A stretch of DNA of 32,481 nucleotides from Chromera velia (taxonomy: Eukaryota; Sar; Chromeraceae): the NCBI GenBank assembly GCA_018398765.1, contig JAHBMJ010001232.1, positions 420-32,900 on the forward strand, read 5' to 3'. The translations under genes and the position numbers were made by a program. Of this stretch, positions 8,890 to 20,550 are shown piece after piece. Under the pieces are notes generated by a model. It saw only the letters and a program-made list of their open reading frames with translations. It ran no database searches and was not told the origin of the DNA. Position 1 is the first letter of the stretch; each line of letters begins with the position of its first letter.

Positions 8890-10404
8890 CTCTTTTGCCT
8901 TTCACGAGAAGCCGATTTTGGCCCCGCGTACGAAACCGATTCCACGTGGCGAGCCGCAGCCAAGACTGCGCGGTGCACCACAAGAATCAGAAATTAGCCG
9001 ATTATGAAAGAAGAAAAATGCAGAGCCGAATAGTTTGAGTCATATCCAAATTCAGTGGGGGACGATCGACCTCTCCCAAACCGGGGACCAACTCTCAGTC
9101 ATGACGAGTCATCACCTCCAATGACCTCTGATCGACTCAACCTCTTTAAGATCTCATCCAACCCTTCCTGCACACACGAACACATGCACTACAAAGAAGA
9201 AAGACATTAGAGATGCCTTAGGCTAGTAAACATACAGAAGGAATCCAAATAAGAGATCAGGCGCCGTGGAAGGCCCCCTGGCGATACTTCAGATCGAAAT
9301 AGTCGATCCCGGGTCTCGTCTGGGCTAGCTGAAGCCCTTGGCTACGTAACCCCCACCCTCACGTGATCTCCCTGGAGGACAGACGTACGCGAAAGCTCTC
9401 AAAGGCTTCAGACTTAGACTTGTAGAGTGGTAAGCAAACCTAATAGAATGACTGACCTTCATACGCCTATACAACCTTCTATAGCTCTCACCTTTTTGGA
9501 GTCAGATGGTGCCTGCATCCTCTCTCATAGCGTGAGAGTAGGTCTTAACACCATATTTGACCATAGATCTTCCTAAGTTTTATATCAATCCACATTTTAA
9601 ACAATGTTCTTTTGGTATTAAAAAAAAAGTTTAGTAAAAAAATTTATAATAAAGCGAATAATACGCCGAATATAGAGTGCGTGAAGTAAATTGTAGAGAT
9701 TGCATGAATTTGCAGAAAAAACGGAAGACTTTAAATATTTCAGTCGAACGTACTGATATGAATTATGGTAAAAATCCTGCAGCAACAATAAAATGTGGTG
9801 GTATATAACCCATCTAGGTGGTTCAAAATTTGAATCAAAAATTTTAAATGCCCAATGGTACCCAATGGCCATGATGGTTAATAATTGTTAGTCGTTTCTT
9901 ACAAGCCTCTCAAACATTTCCTGAATACATCCTACTGACATCTTCTTTTCATAACATTTCCAATTAAACGTAACTTAAAACGTTATTCAACGTCTATATA
10001 AACATACGTCTTAAAAAGTCTATCCAAATATAAAATGTTTCATTTACTTTTCAGTATTTAACCTCACAGTCAAGTTTTGTAAAATTTAGAGTAAAACGAC
10101 TTTTTTTTCGAAAATGATTTTTCTTTTTTAAGAAAATTCTAATTCACTGAGTTGAAAGCCCTAATTCTGGAAGAACAAGATACATGCATGGGGCGGCGAC
10201 GCCAGGAGACCGCCACAGCCTGTATAGGCGGCGCGCCACGGCCCCCCCAATATGGGCTTTCGTCGATCACATATATGCGTATCCTTCGATCGATCGTCCT
10301 CGGAGGGCCGCGCCGCCGCGGGGCCCGCGTCGCGAGCTAGGAGATCCGAGCGCCGCCATGCACTCTGCATCATTGATTGACGCACTGAAATACTCCCAGG
10401 GAGC

Positions 10405-10648
10405 ATGCCGTGGCCCCCAAAAGTTCATGAACTGTTGAAAGTATATTGAAAGTTCAATTTCGTTGGCCGGCTCCGCCGGCGGCCACGGTATCTGACAGGT
10501 TGACGTCCGTTGGCCGGCTCCGCCGGCATCCGCCGGCGGCCACGGCAGGGGCCGGCTGGGGACGCAAACTCTCCATTTTTTCGTGAGCATTAATTGGGGC
10601 CGGGGTATACTATCACTTTAACATACCGTCGGCCGGGGGCCACGGCAT
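10405..10648. mobile_element. MITE-like GC-rich element with 14-base terminal inverted repeats
   Basis: ATGCCGTGGCCCCC at 10405-10418 is exactly reversed and complemented at 10635-10648. Inside, CGTTGGCCGGCTCCGCCGG occurs at 10461 and 10508, each followed by a hairpin-forming GCCGGCGGCC and GGCCACGG. No target-site duplication flanks the ends, so a palindromic GC-rich repeat is an alternative to a transposon. A related GCCACGGCCCCCCC stands at about 10230. Confidence 0.4.
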
Positions 10649-10932
10649 CGACTCCATTTTCCACCACCGTGTTTGTGTGAGAGACGGACAGTGTCAAAGT
10701 GGACTCCAAGCCCTCTCTTGAGTTTCTCACAACACCATCGCGAGATACGAATGTTCGACTTCAGTTCTTGGCATAGCAGAAGTTTTTCGTCGTGCACTCT
10801 TCACAGAATTAAGTCGAGAGAAGCACAGAGTCCTCCGCCTTTTTGGTGAGATTCGCTTCAGCGGTTTGAGAACGACGCAGCCAATCAAGAAGATAGGCAG
10901 ATTGTTGAGATCCAGCTTTCTGTGGGGAAGAA

Positions 10933-13900
10933 ATGAACGAACACGGCCAGGAAGAGAGAGGGGAGTCGCGCTCGTGGAAAGCCATGCAGGGAGACGGCGC
11001 TCCCGTCGAGGGCGGATCTGCGGCCTCGTCTTCATCCTCTTCTTCTTCATCTTCCTCTTCTGCGGAGACTGCACACCGAGTGCAGAAAAATGGTCTGCAG
11101 ACTTCCGAGCGATCTGGTCCCCCTGTCGACACGGCACGAGGAGACGGGCGTCGAAGGGAGAGAGAGGGGGGCCCTCCTGTCATCGAGCTTGCGCCGTCTC
11201 CTCTGGCGCAGGCCCTCAGACAGCTGCAGGACATGTTTGCTGGTGGGTGGGTTTGCACACATGCATATGCTAGTATTTATTTTTTCTGCAGTGGGAGAGC
11301 AGAACGGCAGCAATATGACGTCTTGAAGGGCGAATGTATTCCGACACGTACACCAGAGCAAGATTTGTTAATAAATAGTGCGACAAGCATTTTCGAACAG
11401 TAAGACTGAGCCCTTCTCCGTTTGGTGTCCCTCCCCGTCTCTCTGTACCCATGTGCAGGGCTTCACATTAATTGTGCTCTCTGTATCCTTGTGCAGGGCA
11501 CTGCAGTCTCCAGACAATCGACAAGGCTCTGCTCGGCTGTGTGGGAGATGTGGAGACGGTCAGAAGGCTCGAAAGGGCTGTGTTCTCTTCATCTTCTTTT
11601 CCTTCTTGTTCTTCTTCTTTTGTTTTGTTCTCCTCTTCTCTTCAAGAAACCTCCAATGCCCCAGACGAACTCTCTTGCAGAGTGCCTTGTCTGCCCTCCT
11701 CTCTCCCGGCCTGTCTGTCTGTCTGTCTGTCTGTCTGTCTTGTCTGTCTAAATCGCCCCCCCGTGCCCCCCCCTCGATGCCTTCAGGCAACAGAGGAGCT
11801 GTGCCACATTTGCGCGGCATCCGGGGAGAGGGAACAGAAAAACACAAGCGGCAACAGCAAAGCAAAGACGGGAGCAGGTGGGTGAAAGAAACCTTCTGAC
11901 AGGTTTCTTCATTCAAAAAGAGTCCAAAGGAATTCGATCAGTCAAATCCCCACCTTTGCTCAAGATCGCCTCTCCTTGACATGCCATCCGTTATTCGAAG
12001 AACGAAGCATTTCGCAGAACTGAAACTCAGAAAACGTAGCGGAGCTGGTTACATACTTCTTGTTGCGGTCCGGTTTCTTCTTGAAGGCTGCCGTTCAATA
12101 CAAGGGCAAGCAACCCGAGGAATGTTAGAACAAACTCTTTCTTTCCTTCCTTCTTCACCCCCTCCTTCAGTTCTCTTTCTGAGTGCTCCAATCAGTTGAA
12201 CAAGCCTCCCTTCCCTCCCTCTCTTCCTTCTCCCCTGCAGCCTCCACCCCTCACCCCCCACCCCCGGGGGTTCCTTCGGCTGCCCACCAGCAGCAGCAGC
12301 AGCAGAAGTTCCAGATGAACTTTCGGGAAATTAGGGACCGCACCGTGTCGGGAGTCGGGCGCTTCTTCGGGAGACTCCAGCCAGGCCAGCAACAACCGCA
12401 CTCACACGGAGCACCAAGTGCACACGCACACCCTCAAGGAGGAGGGCACCCTCCACAGACAGCGCCCGCCCAGGCTGGCGGCATGCAACAGGTCTGTGCA
12501 TGGGTGGGTGTGTATGCGTTCGGAGCCGGGCACCACAAACAGAACTATTCTCAAGCAGTGGGTGGCTGTGCGTCTCTTCTCCTGTTTCTCACACTTCAAT
12601 GCCCTTTATGACTACATTTCTTTCATCCAACTTTTCATTCCCTGCTGAAATTGAGAAGAGCAATCAATCAACCACTGGAAACAAAAACAAAAAACAGAAA
12701 GAAAGAAGACTTCCATCCTGCCTCACCCCAATCGATCACCTCCTCTCCCTCGATCCTCTCGGTATTGTTTTCCTGCCCGTTACCCCAAATTCTCGCTTGA
12801 AAATGAAAAGAGAAATCAAGCAAGAGAGGCGATTGCCTTGCGATGAAGTTGTTTCTTTGTTTGTGCCTTTCTTCCACAGTCCGCTGGGGAACACGCACAG
12901 ATGAAACCACAGCAGCAACAGCAACAGCACGCAGGAGGGACCTTTCAGCGACATGCAGGACCATCAGAAGTGAGTGAGTCTGCATGCTAGCATGGAGGGC
13001 CTCTTTCTTGATCGATTGACGCACGCCAGGCTATCTGTACTCTCTGTATGGATCGTCTCTGCCTCCCTACCGGGGGTTGCGGAGGCGCTTCGACTTTGTC
13101 CATCTGTCTGCGCCTGCCCTGTCTAGCAACCTGTCGACTCACTTGTCTATTCATCCCTCCGCGTGCTCGTTCTTTCTTGTCTTTTCTTTCCGGCGTCCTC
13201 CCTCCCTGGCTCTGCCCATTGCCCCTCTTTGTTCTTTCTTTTGGATGCTCTGATTGAACGCACCCACCTTCTTTGTTGTCTCCCTCCTGGTCTTTGAGTG
13301 TTCTATTTTTTCTCCGGCTTCTCTCGTTCTTCCGTATTTGTTATTTTTGTCTTTCCTTCCTGCAGTAGGTTTTCCGTTTTTTTTTTTTAATCTCTCCCCC
13401 TCCCCTCACTTTCCACTGTCCATCTTGGCTTCTCTTTATGATCTTTCTTTTTTTTCTGTTCCCCTCCGCCTGTTTCCCTTTCTTCAATTCTTTCTTGCTT
13501 GTCTCCCCGCCGATCGGCAGGCACGTGCTGCATTGGAGGGAAGAGAAGAGACGGCACTCGACAGAGAGGGGGGGGCTTCCTCTCTCTCGGCCTCTTCCAG
13601 ACACAAACAGCAACCGCAAAGAGACAGAGAAGATCTCCAGCAGGCAGGAGGACACTCCGCCTCTCACAAAGGCTCAGGCACAAGCACAGGGCCCCCTCTG
13701 ATTGCGGGTCTGCCCGCACTCTTCGGCGGTCAGCGGAAGGGGCGGGAGGCGGGGGGACAAAGTGCTTCCGCTGTTTCGTTGTAGAATGCGGGCATTAGCG
13801 ACCTCAACATACTGTGTGGGTGAGTCTGCAATACAAAGGCTGAGTCAGAGTGCTGCCTCATGGATGGATGGATGCCCTGTGCACACTCCATGTTCTCCCT

Positions 13901-16545
13901 CAACTGCGCATCTGTTCTGTTATTTATTTGTTTGGCGTCTCCTTTGTCATTTCTCGGGTGTCTTCCATCAGCTAGTCCTTTTGTGAGTGATTTGAGTGCT
14001 TGCTCTTCTTTTTGGTTTCTTCTCGCTAAGATTCTCCCATGAGGGGACTCACACACCGCCTCTGGTGTTTCGCCATCATCCGTCCGTTTTCGTTTGAAGT
14101 CTTTGTCCGTCCTTGACTCTCTCTCTCTTTCTCTTCCGCCCTTCCCCCCTTTGTCCCTTTCTGTTTCGTTTGCGAACATGCAGGAGCTGTTGGAGGCGGA
14201 CAGGGAAGACGAAAGGACGGAGGAGGTCAGTGAGTGAGTAAGTGAGTGAGCGAATGTATAAAACGGTGGGTGGAGGAGAAGGGGAGGACGCACACAACGA
14301 GCAAGGCTTCCTCTGGTCTCGTCGACTCTTCCTCGCTGTTTTTTACTCTCTCTCTCTCTCTCAATTCCCCTCTGTCAATGCCTTCTGCAACTCCTTCTCC
14401 AGCGTGCTTGCGTGTCTGATGCCACCCTCACTCTTGGTGGGAATCCTGACCTCCATCCCACTCAACTTGGGCAGCGCTTCAGTCGTCGGCCTCTGCGCGT
14501 GCTTTTGTACTGTCACTCCCTCTTTTGGGGCGTTGTAGCAGCGAGTGAGCGAGTAAGAATCAACGAAAAGCATCAGATAGAACAGCAAATTTGGTCCCCT
14601 CTCTGCCTTCATTTTTCTCCCTCTCTGTTTTTGTGACTTGTGCAGGAGCTACACGTCAGCGGTACGTGGGCAGTCAGCAGGCGGCCGGGGCGAAGGACAG
14701 GGAACCGAAAGACCGGGTCGTGGAGAGGCTGCTGCCCTCTGTCCTGGCTGTGGAGAAGGAAGTGGAGGTTGTCACCTTCCATCCTCTGTCGCCTGAAGGG
14801 AGGGAGGTCGGTGAAGTAGCCGGAAGAAGGAAAGAAAGAGAATAGACCGGAGCCGAAGCGCAGCGGTTCCTCTCTTTCTGTATGCACACATCATCATCAA
14901 TAGACTCCCATGGCCTCGTAGAATACGGTGGTGTGTGTTGAGTTTTTCATCCCTTGAATTCACTCCATCTCAAGAGCCTGAATGGGTTCCTATAGGTGAC
15001 ATTTGAGAGGGTGTATAGTGATGCTCTCTGGAATTTGTTGCGATCTCTGTTGTTCCTTTCTCCCCCTTCTTCTTCGTTTTGACACATCGTTATTTTCTTC
15101 TTTTCTGTTCTTGTGAGTTTTCATCGGACAGTTTTCCACTTGACCGCTTCCATGTTTTTTCTCTGGTGTATCACTGCGTCTGATTGTGTCTTGTCTGTCT
15201 TGACTATGCTGGCACACGTACGTGCAGCAACGAACGATTCTTTTGGGGGACGTTTCTGGGACTCTGGGGAAGTATGATGTGGTCAGTCTCCCTCCCTCCG
15301 TGCGTGTCTGTCTGTCTGTCATTGAGACTGTATGTATGTCTCTCTGAGTGCATGTCGGGATCAACGCATTATTCAGTCAAGTTGCATGAGAATTCTTGTG
15401 CTCTTTCCTCCTCGTGTCTGATCAGATCAGGTCAGATCAACGGGCTTCCTTTTTTTTCCTGCAGTGCGTGAGTCTACTTCAATATGCATGCGCCTTCGTT
15501 CCAATCTGCACCTGATCGACTCGCGTGACGCCAGCCAAACGTCCAAACCTGCTGATCTCCTTTTCAGTCGTGGTGTATATTCATTTCTGTTTCAGGTGAC
15601 CTCGCTGGATGACTTTTGGGGTCTGGGAGACGAGAAAGAAGGGGGGGGAGAGAAAGATGGGGAGAAGGAGAAGGAAAAAGAGAGGGAGACTGCAGGAAAG
15701 GGGGAGGGGGGAGGGACCAGGACGAGACAACGACAGGAATCGATCTCGTCCTCCATTTCGGGGGAGGGGGGTGAAGGGGAAGGGGAGGAGTCACCAGAGC
15801 CAGAACAAGAAGATTTCGGTGACATCGTTATTGACAGACCCCAACAGCAGCAACTGGATATCTCACACGGTCAGCTTGCCTCTTTCTTTGTTTGTTTGTA
15901 TGGGAGACGAATCATACAACAGGGGGACTTTTCTTTATGTGATGCCTTTCCTTATTTTCTCGCTTGCTTGCTTTCTGATTTCACGAAGGATCTTTGCAAA
16001 CTGAGAACTTTTCCCCCTTTTACTCTTCGATCTCCTCGCTTCTTGTACATCCGGCCTTTGGCCTACTGTTTGTGTGCTTGCATTGCAAATTCGCTGGAGG
16101 CAACTGCCGTCTCTTTGAAGGCTTCTGGTGCCGTCCACCGTCCACCTTCAATCTAAGACTCTTCTACGAAAACCGATTTCCGGTCTCCCTTCCTGCCGGT
16201 CTTTTTGTGCTCTTCGTCCTCAGATTTTGAACTCGATAGAACAAGAATCTTCTTTTCATTTTGCTGATCTCATCGATTCTGTCGTGGGCTCGGATGACTC
16301 ACGAAGTGGACTTGCTGCGTGAGGAATATGCTTTGCAGGTCCGGCACGAAGAGGCCTGATGAAGCCCAAAGCTGCACCCCCACACCACGCCCCTGCCGCC
16401 CCACTGGCACCCGGGCTTGCGGGGATTCAAACGGAAATCCAATCGGCCGCGAAGGCCGTGGATAGAGCCGTTGCGATGGCAGGTGGGTAACTAGCCACTC
16501 ACTGACAGACACTCCATGCGCACTGCCTAGCTGTTGTATACGTCT

Positions 16546-16625
<80 letters not shown>

Positions 16626-17327
16626 TTGTTAATCGTATTCAAAGCGATGCAGGACGTTTGTGCAGGCAGACATATCCCTCCCTTCCTCCCTCTCTGTTTG
16701 TTTTTTCCTTTTTCTTGCTTTCTTTCTCGCGCTCTCCATTCGTCTGTTTGTTTGATGGATTTCTGGCAAGGATGGAATCGCAATTCCTTCTGACGGATCC
16801 TTCCTTCCTTCATGTTTTTCTTTTTCTGCTCTTTTTTCTTCTCTCCCCCCATCCATCCTCTTGTCATTGGGTGTCTCTCTGTGTGTTTGCCTCTTGCAGG
16901 AAATTTCCTCGGAGGTGCCGCCTTTGGAGCTGCACACAACGCCGCGGCAGTGTCAGCCAGCAGCAGTGGCGCCGCATCAGCAGGCCCGGGTCCTCACTCC
17001 ACTCACGGCACACGGGCGGGAGGCAGTGCGGGGGCAGGGGTAGCAGGACCGGGTCAGCAACACCACGAAGAGGGGGGGGGCATGGGGGGTGGGACGGAAA
17101 CACCTGGAAGGACAGCCGGTGAGTCGGTCAACGCAGAGACAAAACGACACGGGAGGGAGGGAGGGAGGGAGAATGAAGAAAGAAAGGAAAGACCAGTACC
17201 ATATGGACATAGAGACAGATACATGAACGAGTGAATGGAAAGGAAAGTGATGCGTTCCAAGAAAAGGTATCCTATCTTCTTTTCGGTTTTCGCACAGGCT
17301 CCGTCCCTCCCCCGTGTGTGCGTCACA

Positions 17328-17362
<35 letters not shown>

Positions 17363-17401
17363 GGAAAGAGAGAGAGAGAGAGAGAAAGCGCGCGCGCACG
17401 C

Positions 17402-17432
<31 letters not shown>

Positions 17433-18274
17433 GGAGAGAGAGAGAGTGAGAGAGAGCATGCATGTTCGTGCCTGCAGGGTCTGGTCTGCCGACAAAGCCC
17501 CCCCACCTTCACAGATACACCCCAAAACCTAGATCCCCCAGACCCCCTCCTCCTCCCCCCCCGGTTCCTGGAGGTCCCCCGACCTCTGACCTGGGTGTGG
17601 TTATCCCTCCAGAATACCGGGTTTCTTCCTTGGAGTCAGTCCATCAGTCAGTCAGTGAAAACGTGAGAGTGGACAAATGAAACAGCATCATAGACTGTGC
17701 ATGCAGAAACGACACAACAAGCACATGTGGTCTTCATGGCCAGAGAGGAAGCAGAGTGAAGACGACAGGATTCTTTTGACAAGTCTTTTCGGAATAGCTC
17801 CAGTTTGCTGGTCATCTGAAAAGAAAGGCGGATTTTCTCTTTACCACCAAACGACGCAGACAGTGGACTGCCTTCCTTTCGAGATCACTTTGCATGTCTG
17901 TCTGAACGCTCGTTGGCCCGAGAAAAGAGAGGAGGTTTTGATATCGGAGCAACACGAGTGGGGTAAAGAAAAGCAATTAAGAACCTTTTGATATTTGCGA
18001 GCACGGTTTAAACCCCTTCTGGTATGTGTGCAGAGGCGATTCCAAACCTGGGGCGGGATCGCCTGTACAAGTCTTCGAGATGCACACGCCCCCAGGGAGC
18101 GAGGAGGGGAGTCGGGAGGGCGATGGAGATGCAGAAGGGGGCACACGGAATCAACCCGACCGTTTCTTTGTCCAGCCCCCCGAGACTCCGGATGTCGGAG
18201 GAGAAGGCCACCAGACAACAGCAGAGAGAGACGATGCTCCTGATCAATTCTTCACTGGGCGGAGCGAGAATTGA
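10933..18274 (+). CDS. Low-complexity 14-exon protein with a CUE/UBA-like N-terminal segment
   Basis: Not recognised by name. Exons: 10933-11242, 11497-11579, 11787-11877, 12241-12491, 12880-12969, 13521-13728, 14184-14225, 14646-14806, 15228-15281, 15596-15869, 16339-16482, 16900-17118, 17478-17634 (or 17646), 18034-18274; about 774 residues, all phases agreeing, stop TGA. Residues near 35-50 are a Ser run. Residues near 95-130 (LRQLQDMF, then IDKALLGCVGDVE) resemble the helices of CUE/UBA ubiquitin-binding domains; this is inference. A Gln-rich part follows, with FREIRDRTVSGVGRFFGRL, then the folded-looking joins GDVSGTLGKYDV and VTSLDDFWGLGD across an intron, an acidic stretch, an Ala/Gly-rich part, a proline run and an acidic tail. 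No signal peptide or membrane segment is seen. The donor at 13729 (GTCAGC) is the least certain; otherwise that frame ends at TAG 13782. The disordered composition suggests a scaffold or adaptor. Confidence 0.68.
16542..16627. repeat. (TTC)n microsatellite
   Basis: Trinucleotide TTC run with TCC interruptions, inside the intron between exons 11 and 12 of the gene starting at 10933. The poly-Lys frame on the other strand is an artefact. Confidence 0.9.
17325..17457. repeat. Compound (AC)n-(AG)n-(CG)n-(TG)n-(AG)n microsatellite
   Basis: Five dinucleotide runs follow each other in the intron just before the proline-rich exon at 17478. The AC and TG arms could pair with each other, and ACGCG at the centre is partly palindromic. 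Confidence 0.85.
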
Positions 18275-18754
18275 GTCAATGCAGTCTTGAGAATCTTCTA
18301 GAGAGTCTTGAAATTAAGTAATCTATATAGACTTGAATGAAAGGCGCAATTGTATATAAGTTAAATCTAGGGGAAATTGATGGGAAATCTGACGTGGGAA
18401 ATGAATGGAAGACTGATGGGAAATTAAAAAAAATCTTATGGAAACCATAGGGAAATCAGGGGGAAATCACTGGGAAAATATTATGGGAAATCTGGGCTTA
18501 AACTTCACAATGTTCACCTAGATGTTCACATGGATTTACTTATCGAATAATGTATATAGGATTTCCCTCCGAGAGCCCGTGAAGGAAGATTTCACTAGGA
18601 TTTTCCATCAATTTCCCACAGGTTCCCATAATTTTTTGTAGGCCTATGTAGAGTACTATATAATTATGACGTGAATACTCGTAGCCGCGCCGTCACTAAG
18701 CGTTGGTGTAGGCCGGTCGGTGGTCTGCCCGGACGGTCCTACTTCTTGGGGTTT
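18275..18754. other. Gene-free stretch with GGGAAAT fold-back repeats
   Basis: Between the end of the low-complexity gene and the transposon. GGGAAAT recurs at least seven times at 18370-18497, and complementary ATTTCCC copies follow at 18559-18632. The longest match is GAAATTGATGGGAAATC (18373-18389), reversed at 18599-18615 with 16 of 17 bases pairing. No coding frame. Confidence 0.6.
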
Positions 18755-18762
18755 ATTATCAA
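18755..18762 (+). repeat. Left target-site duplication of the hAT element
   Basis: ATTATCAA directly precedes the terminal inverted repeat at 18763 and is repeated exactly at 20080-20087. Confidence 0.85.
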
Positions 18763-19336
18763 CAGGGTTGCTTTTCTGGTTGGTAACAGGTCTAGTCTAC
18801 CGGCAATTGCCGGTAACCGGTAATGGCCTCAGTCTGCCTTCCTTTTACCGACAAAAAAAATGATAAAAATTAGGGTCCAAAAAAAAAAAAAATCGCCTGC
18901 GGCGCCAACCTTCAAAAACATGTTTTTAAGTGTTTATTGGCATTTGAAAAGCCTATTCACATACAAAAAAAAAAATTAAAAAAATATAAATTTTTAACTG
19001 CTTCACCCCTATAAGTGGCAAAAAGTTCTAACAGCTCTATGACAGCGTCTGTCTAACAACTACTCTCTTTTTTGACTTTGCTTCATCTCTCATTGTTCTG
19101 TTTTTCTGTATATCAGGCCTTGACCGGCGTTAGAGAGCGATCAAAGTAAGAGACGGAAAAAGTCTATTTCTTTCTGAAAAACGAGGAGATGGTAAGCCTG
19201 CGGCTCTGTACTTGCGCAGCCCTTGCCCGGTTTGCTGAAGGGGGAGGAGTAAGAAGAACATTGCCTCCTCGAGCTCCCCCCGTGGTGCGGCTGGGTCTAG
19301 GGCTGGGTGGTCTCGGACAAAAAGAGGAAAAGGCTT

Positions 19337-19540
19337 TCCTTGTCTCTGTTCGCCTATACGCACAGGCCCAAATTGCCACCCAATCGACTTAATTCCGTTC
19401 CCATACTCGCTCTCCCTGTCTCTGTCTGCTCACACACAAACCTAATTGCTTTTCGTTCACATACTTGCCCTCCTTGTCTCTACAAACACCTAACCGCCTT
19501 TCGTTCATATACTCGCTTTCCCTGTCTCTGTTTGCTTATT
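19337..19540. repeat. Irregular tandem repeat within the hAT element
   Basis: TTCGTTCACATACTTGCCCT-like blocks followed by CCTTGTCTCT begin near 19393, 19452 and 19500, with an older partial copy at 19337. Spacing varies from about 48 to 59 bases. Confidence 0.6.
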
Positions 19541-19574
19541 TACGTATTATTCTTTCATGTCTGCTTGCTTGCAG

Positions 19575-19784
19575 ATAGTAAATCTCCACCCCCCTGGGTC
19601 TCCGGAGTCAGAGGCGGCGGACTCTTTCCATTGTTGGAATCGCGCGGGTGCATTTGTCTGGGCCAGCTGTGGTCATTGCGGCCAGCGGTTCTCTATCTTT
19701 GGGCGCCAAGTACAAAACGGGACCCATCGCTTCGACCTGCATCATCTTCAAGCATACTGGCCGCATAGCTGTCCCTACAGATGA
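19575..19784 (+). pseudogene. Relic exon with BED-type zinc-finger signature (hAT transposase remnant)
   Basis: After acceptor CTTGCAG a frame reads 69 codons to TGA 19782-19784. It contains FVWASCGHCGQRF, then NGTHRFDLHHLQAYWPHSC. This fits the BED finger layout: an aromatic VW, C-x2-C, an NGT(S) turn, then a HL...H segment; BED fingers are the usual N-terminal DNA-binding domain of hAT transposases. The second histidine spacing is altered (YWPH where CHP is usual), and no catalytic domain follows. Its place inside the inverted repeats supports this reading. Confidence 0.5.
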
Positions 19785-20079
19785 CGCATTGACTTTTTGA
19801 ATTGACCTTAAGTCTAGCCTTAAGTGATTGATTGATTGACCTATAACCTAGGACTTACGTTATTAAAAAGTGTTAGTGACTCAGTCTGTTAGAATTCTGC
19901 CAAGTCTTTGCCAACTGCCAGCAAACTCTGCTGGTAAATACCGATTACCAGTAATGAAGCTTGTCTACCGCCAAACAAATTGGCAACCCTGGTCTTTGCC
20001 AACTGCCAGCAAACTCTGCCGGTAATTACCGGTTACCGGTAATGAAGCTTATCTACCGCCGAAAAAATTGGCAACCCTG

Positions 20080-20087
20080 ATTATCAA
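20080..20087 (+). repeat. Right target-site duplication of the hAT element
   Basis: ATTATCAA, identical to 18755-18762, directly follows the terminal inverted repeat. Confidence 0.85.
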
Positions 20088-20550
20088 TATAAAAAAGATG
20101 ATCATCGTCGTCGGGATCATGCCTAAACGCCTGAAACTCGAGTTCATCTAAGACTGACCGAACCTAAAGGATCTGCACGAGCTTCAAATTTTTCTGCTAA
20201 CTAGGTTTGGAAGTTTATCAGAGGTTTTACGTCGATCGCGTAGCCTATTATCGCCTCTTCGGGCATGTATTGGTCTGGTATACTATGGTATGCAGTGTTA
20301 TGCACAGTTGCATGTATGCAGCTAACTGTCCATTTCGTGGCCTCGGAAAGACGGTATTATATATATGCAAAATCAATCATATACATGCCCCCCAAGTATC
20401 ATCTGAAAGGTCAAGTAAAAAAATTATTTTGGGAGTTTGTGTTGAGTAACAAAAAAAACTTTGAAATTATTTTGGGATGGTTCGCACGGAGGTAACTGAG
20501 AGGTTGATGAAATTGCAGAAAATGATACAGCTAAGTTATAGAGGTAAGTC

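Larger units (their letters stand above)
8161..10932. other. Gene-free region with repeats, tRNA-like promoter and AT-rich island
   Basis: No frame in these 2.8 kb looks coding. In order it holds: hairpin direct repeats (8610-8742), a tRNA-like A/B-box pair (8843-8880), ordinary sequence to about 9540, an AT-rich island (about 9560-10150) with short stop-rich frames, a GC-rich patch (10190-10360) and a GC-rich inverted-repeat element (10405-10648). From about 10670 the sequence becomes the 5' flank of the gene starting at 10933. Confidence 0.6.
18763..20079. mobile_element. hAT-type DNA transposon, decayed and non-autonomous
   Basis: The ends CAGGGTTGC (18763-18771) and GCAACCCTG (20071-20079) are perfect inverted repeats, and the flanks carry identical 8-base duplications ATTATCAA. 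Eight-base duplications and CAG-starting ends are hallmarks of the hAT superfamily. Subterminal CCGGTAACCGGTAATG-like palindromes occur at both ends, in opposite orientation. The right end is duplicated: units 19905-19992 and 19993-20079 are near copies of about 88 bases. The body of 1317 bases is too short for an hAT transposase and holds only a relic exon (19575-19784). The intact duplication suggests a fairly recent insertion of an already defective copy. Confidence 0.85.

Noticed and set aside
16499-16939. Minus-strand Lys-rich 146-codon frame
   Set aside because: It is the antisense of the TTC microsatellite and of an intron in the plus-strand gene.
19189-19392. 67-codon frame inside the hAT element
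   Set aside because: No similarity to transposase domains and no splice continuity with the BED-like relic.
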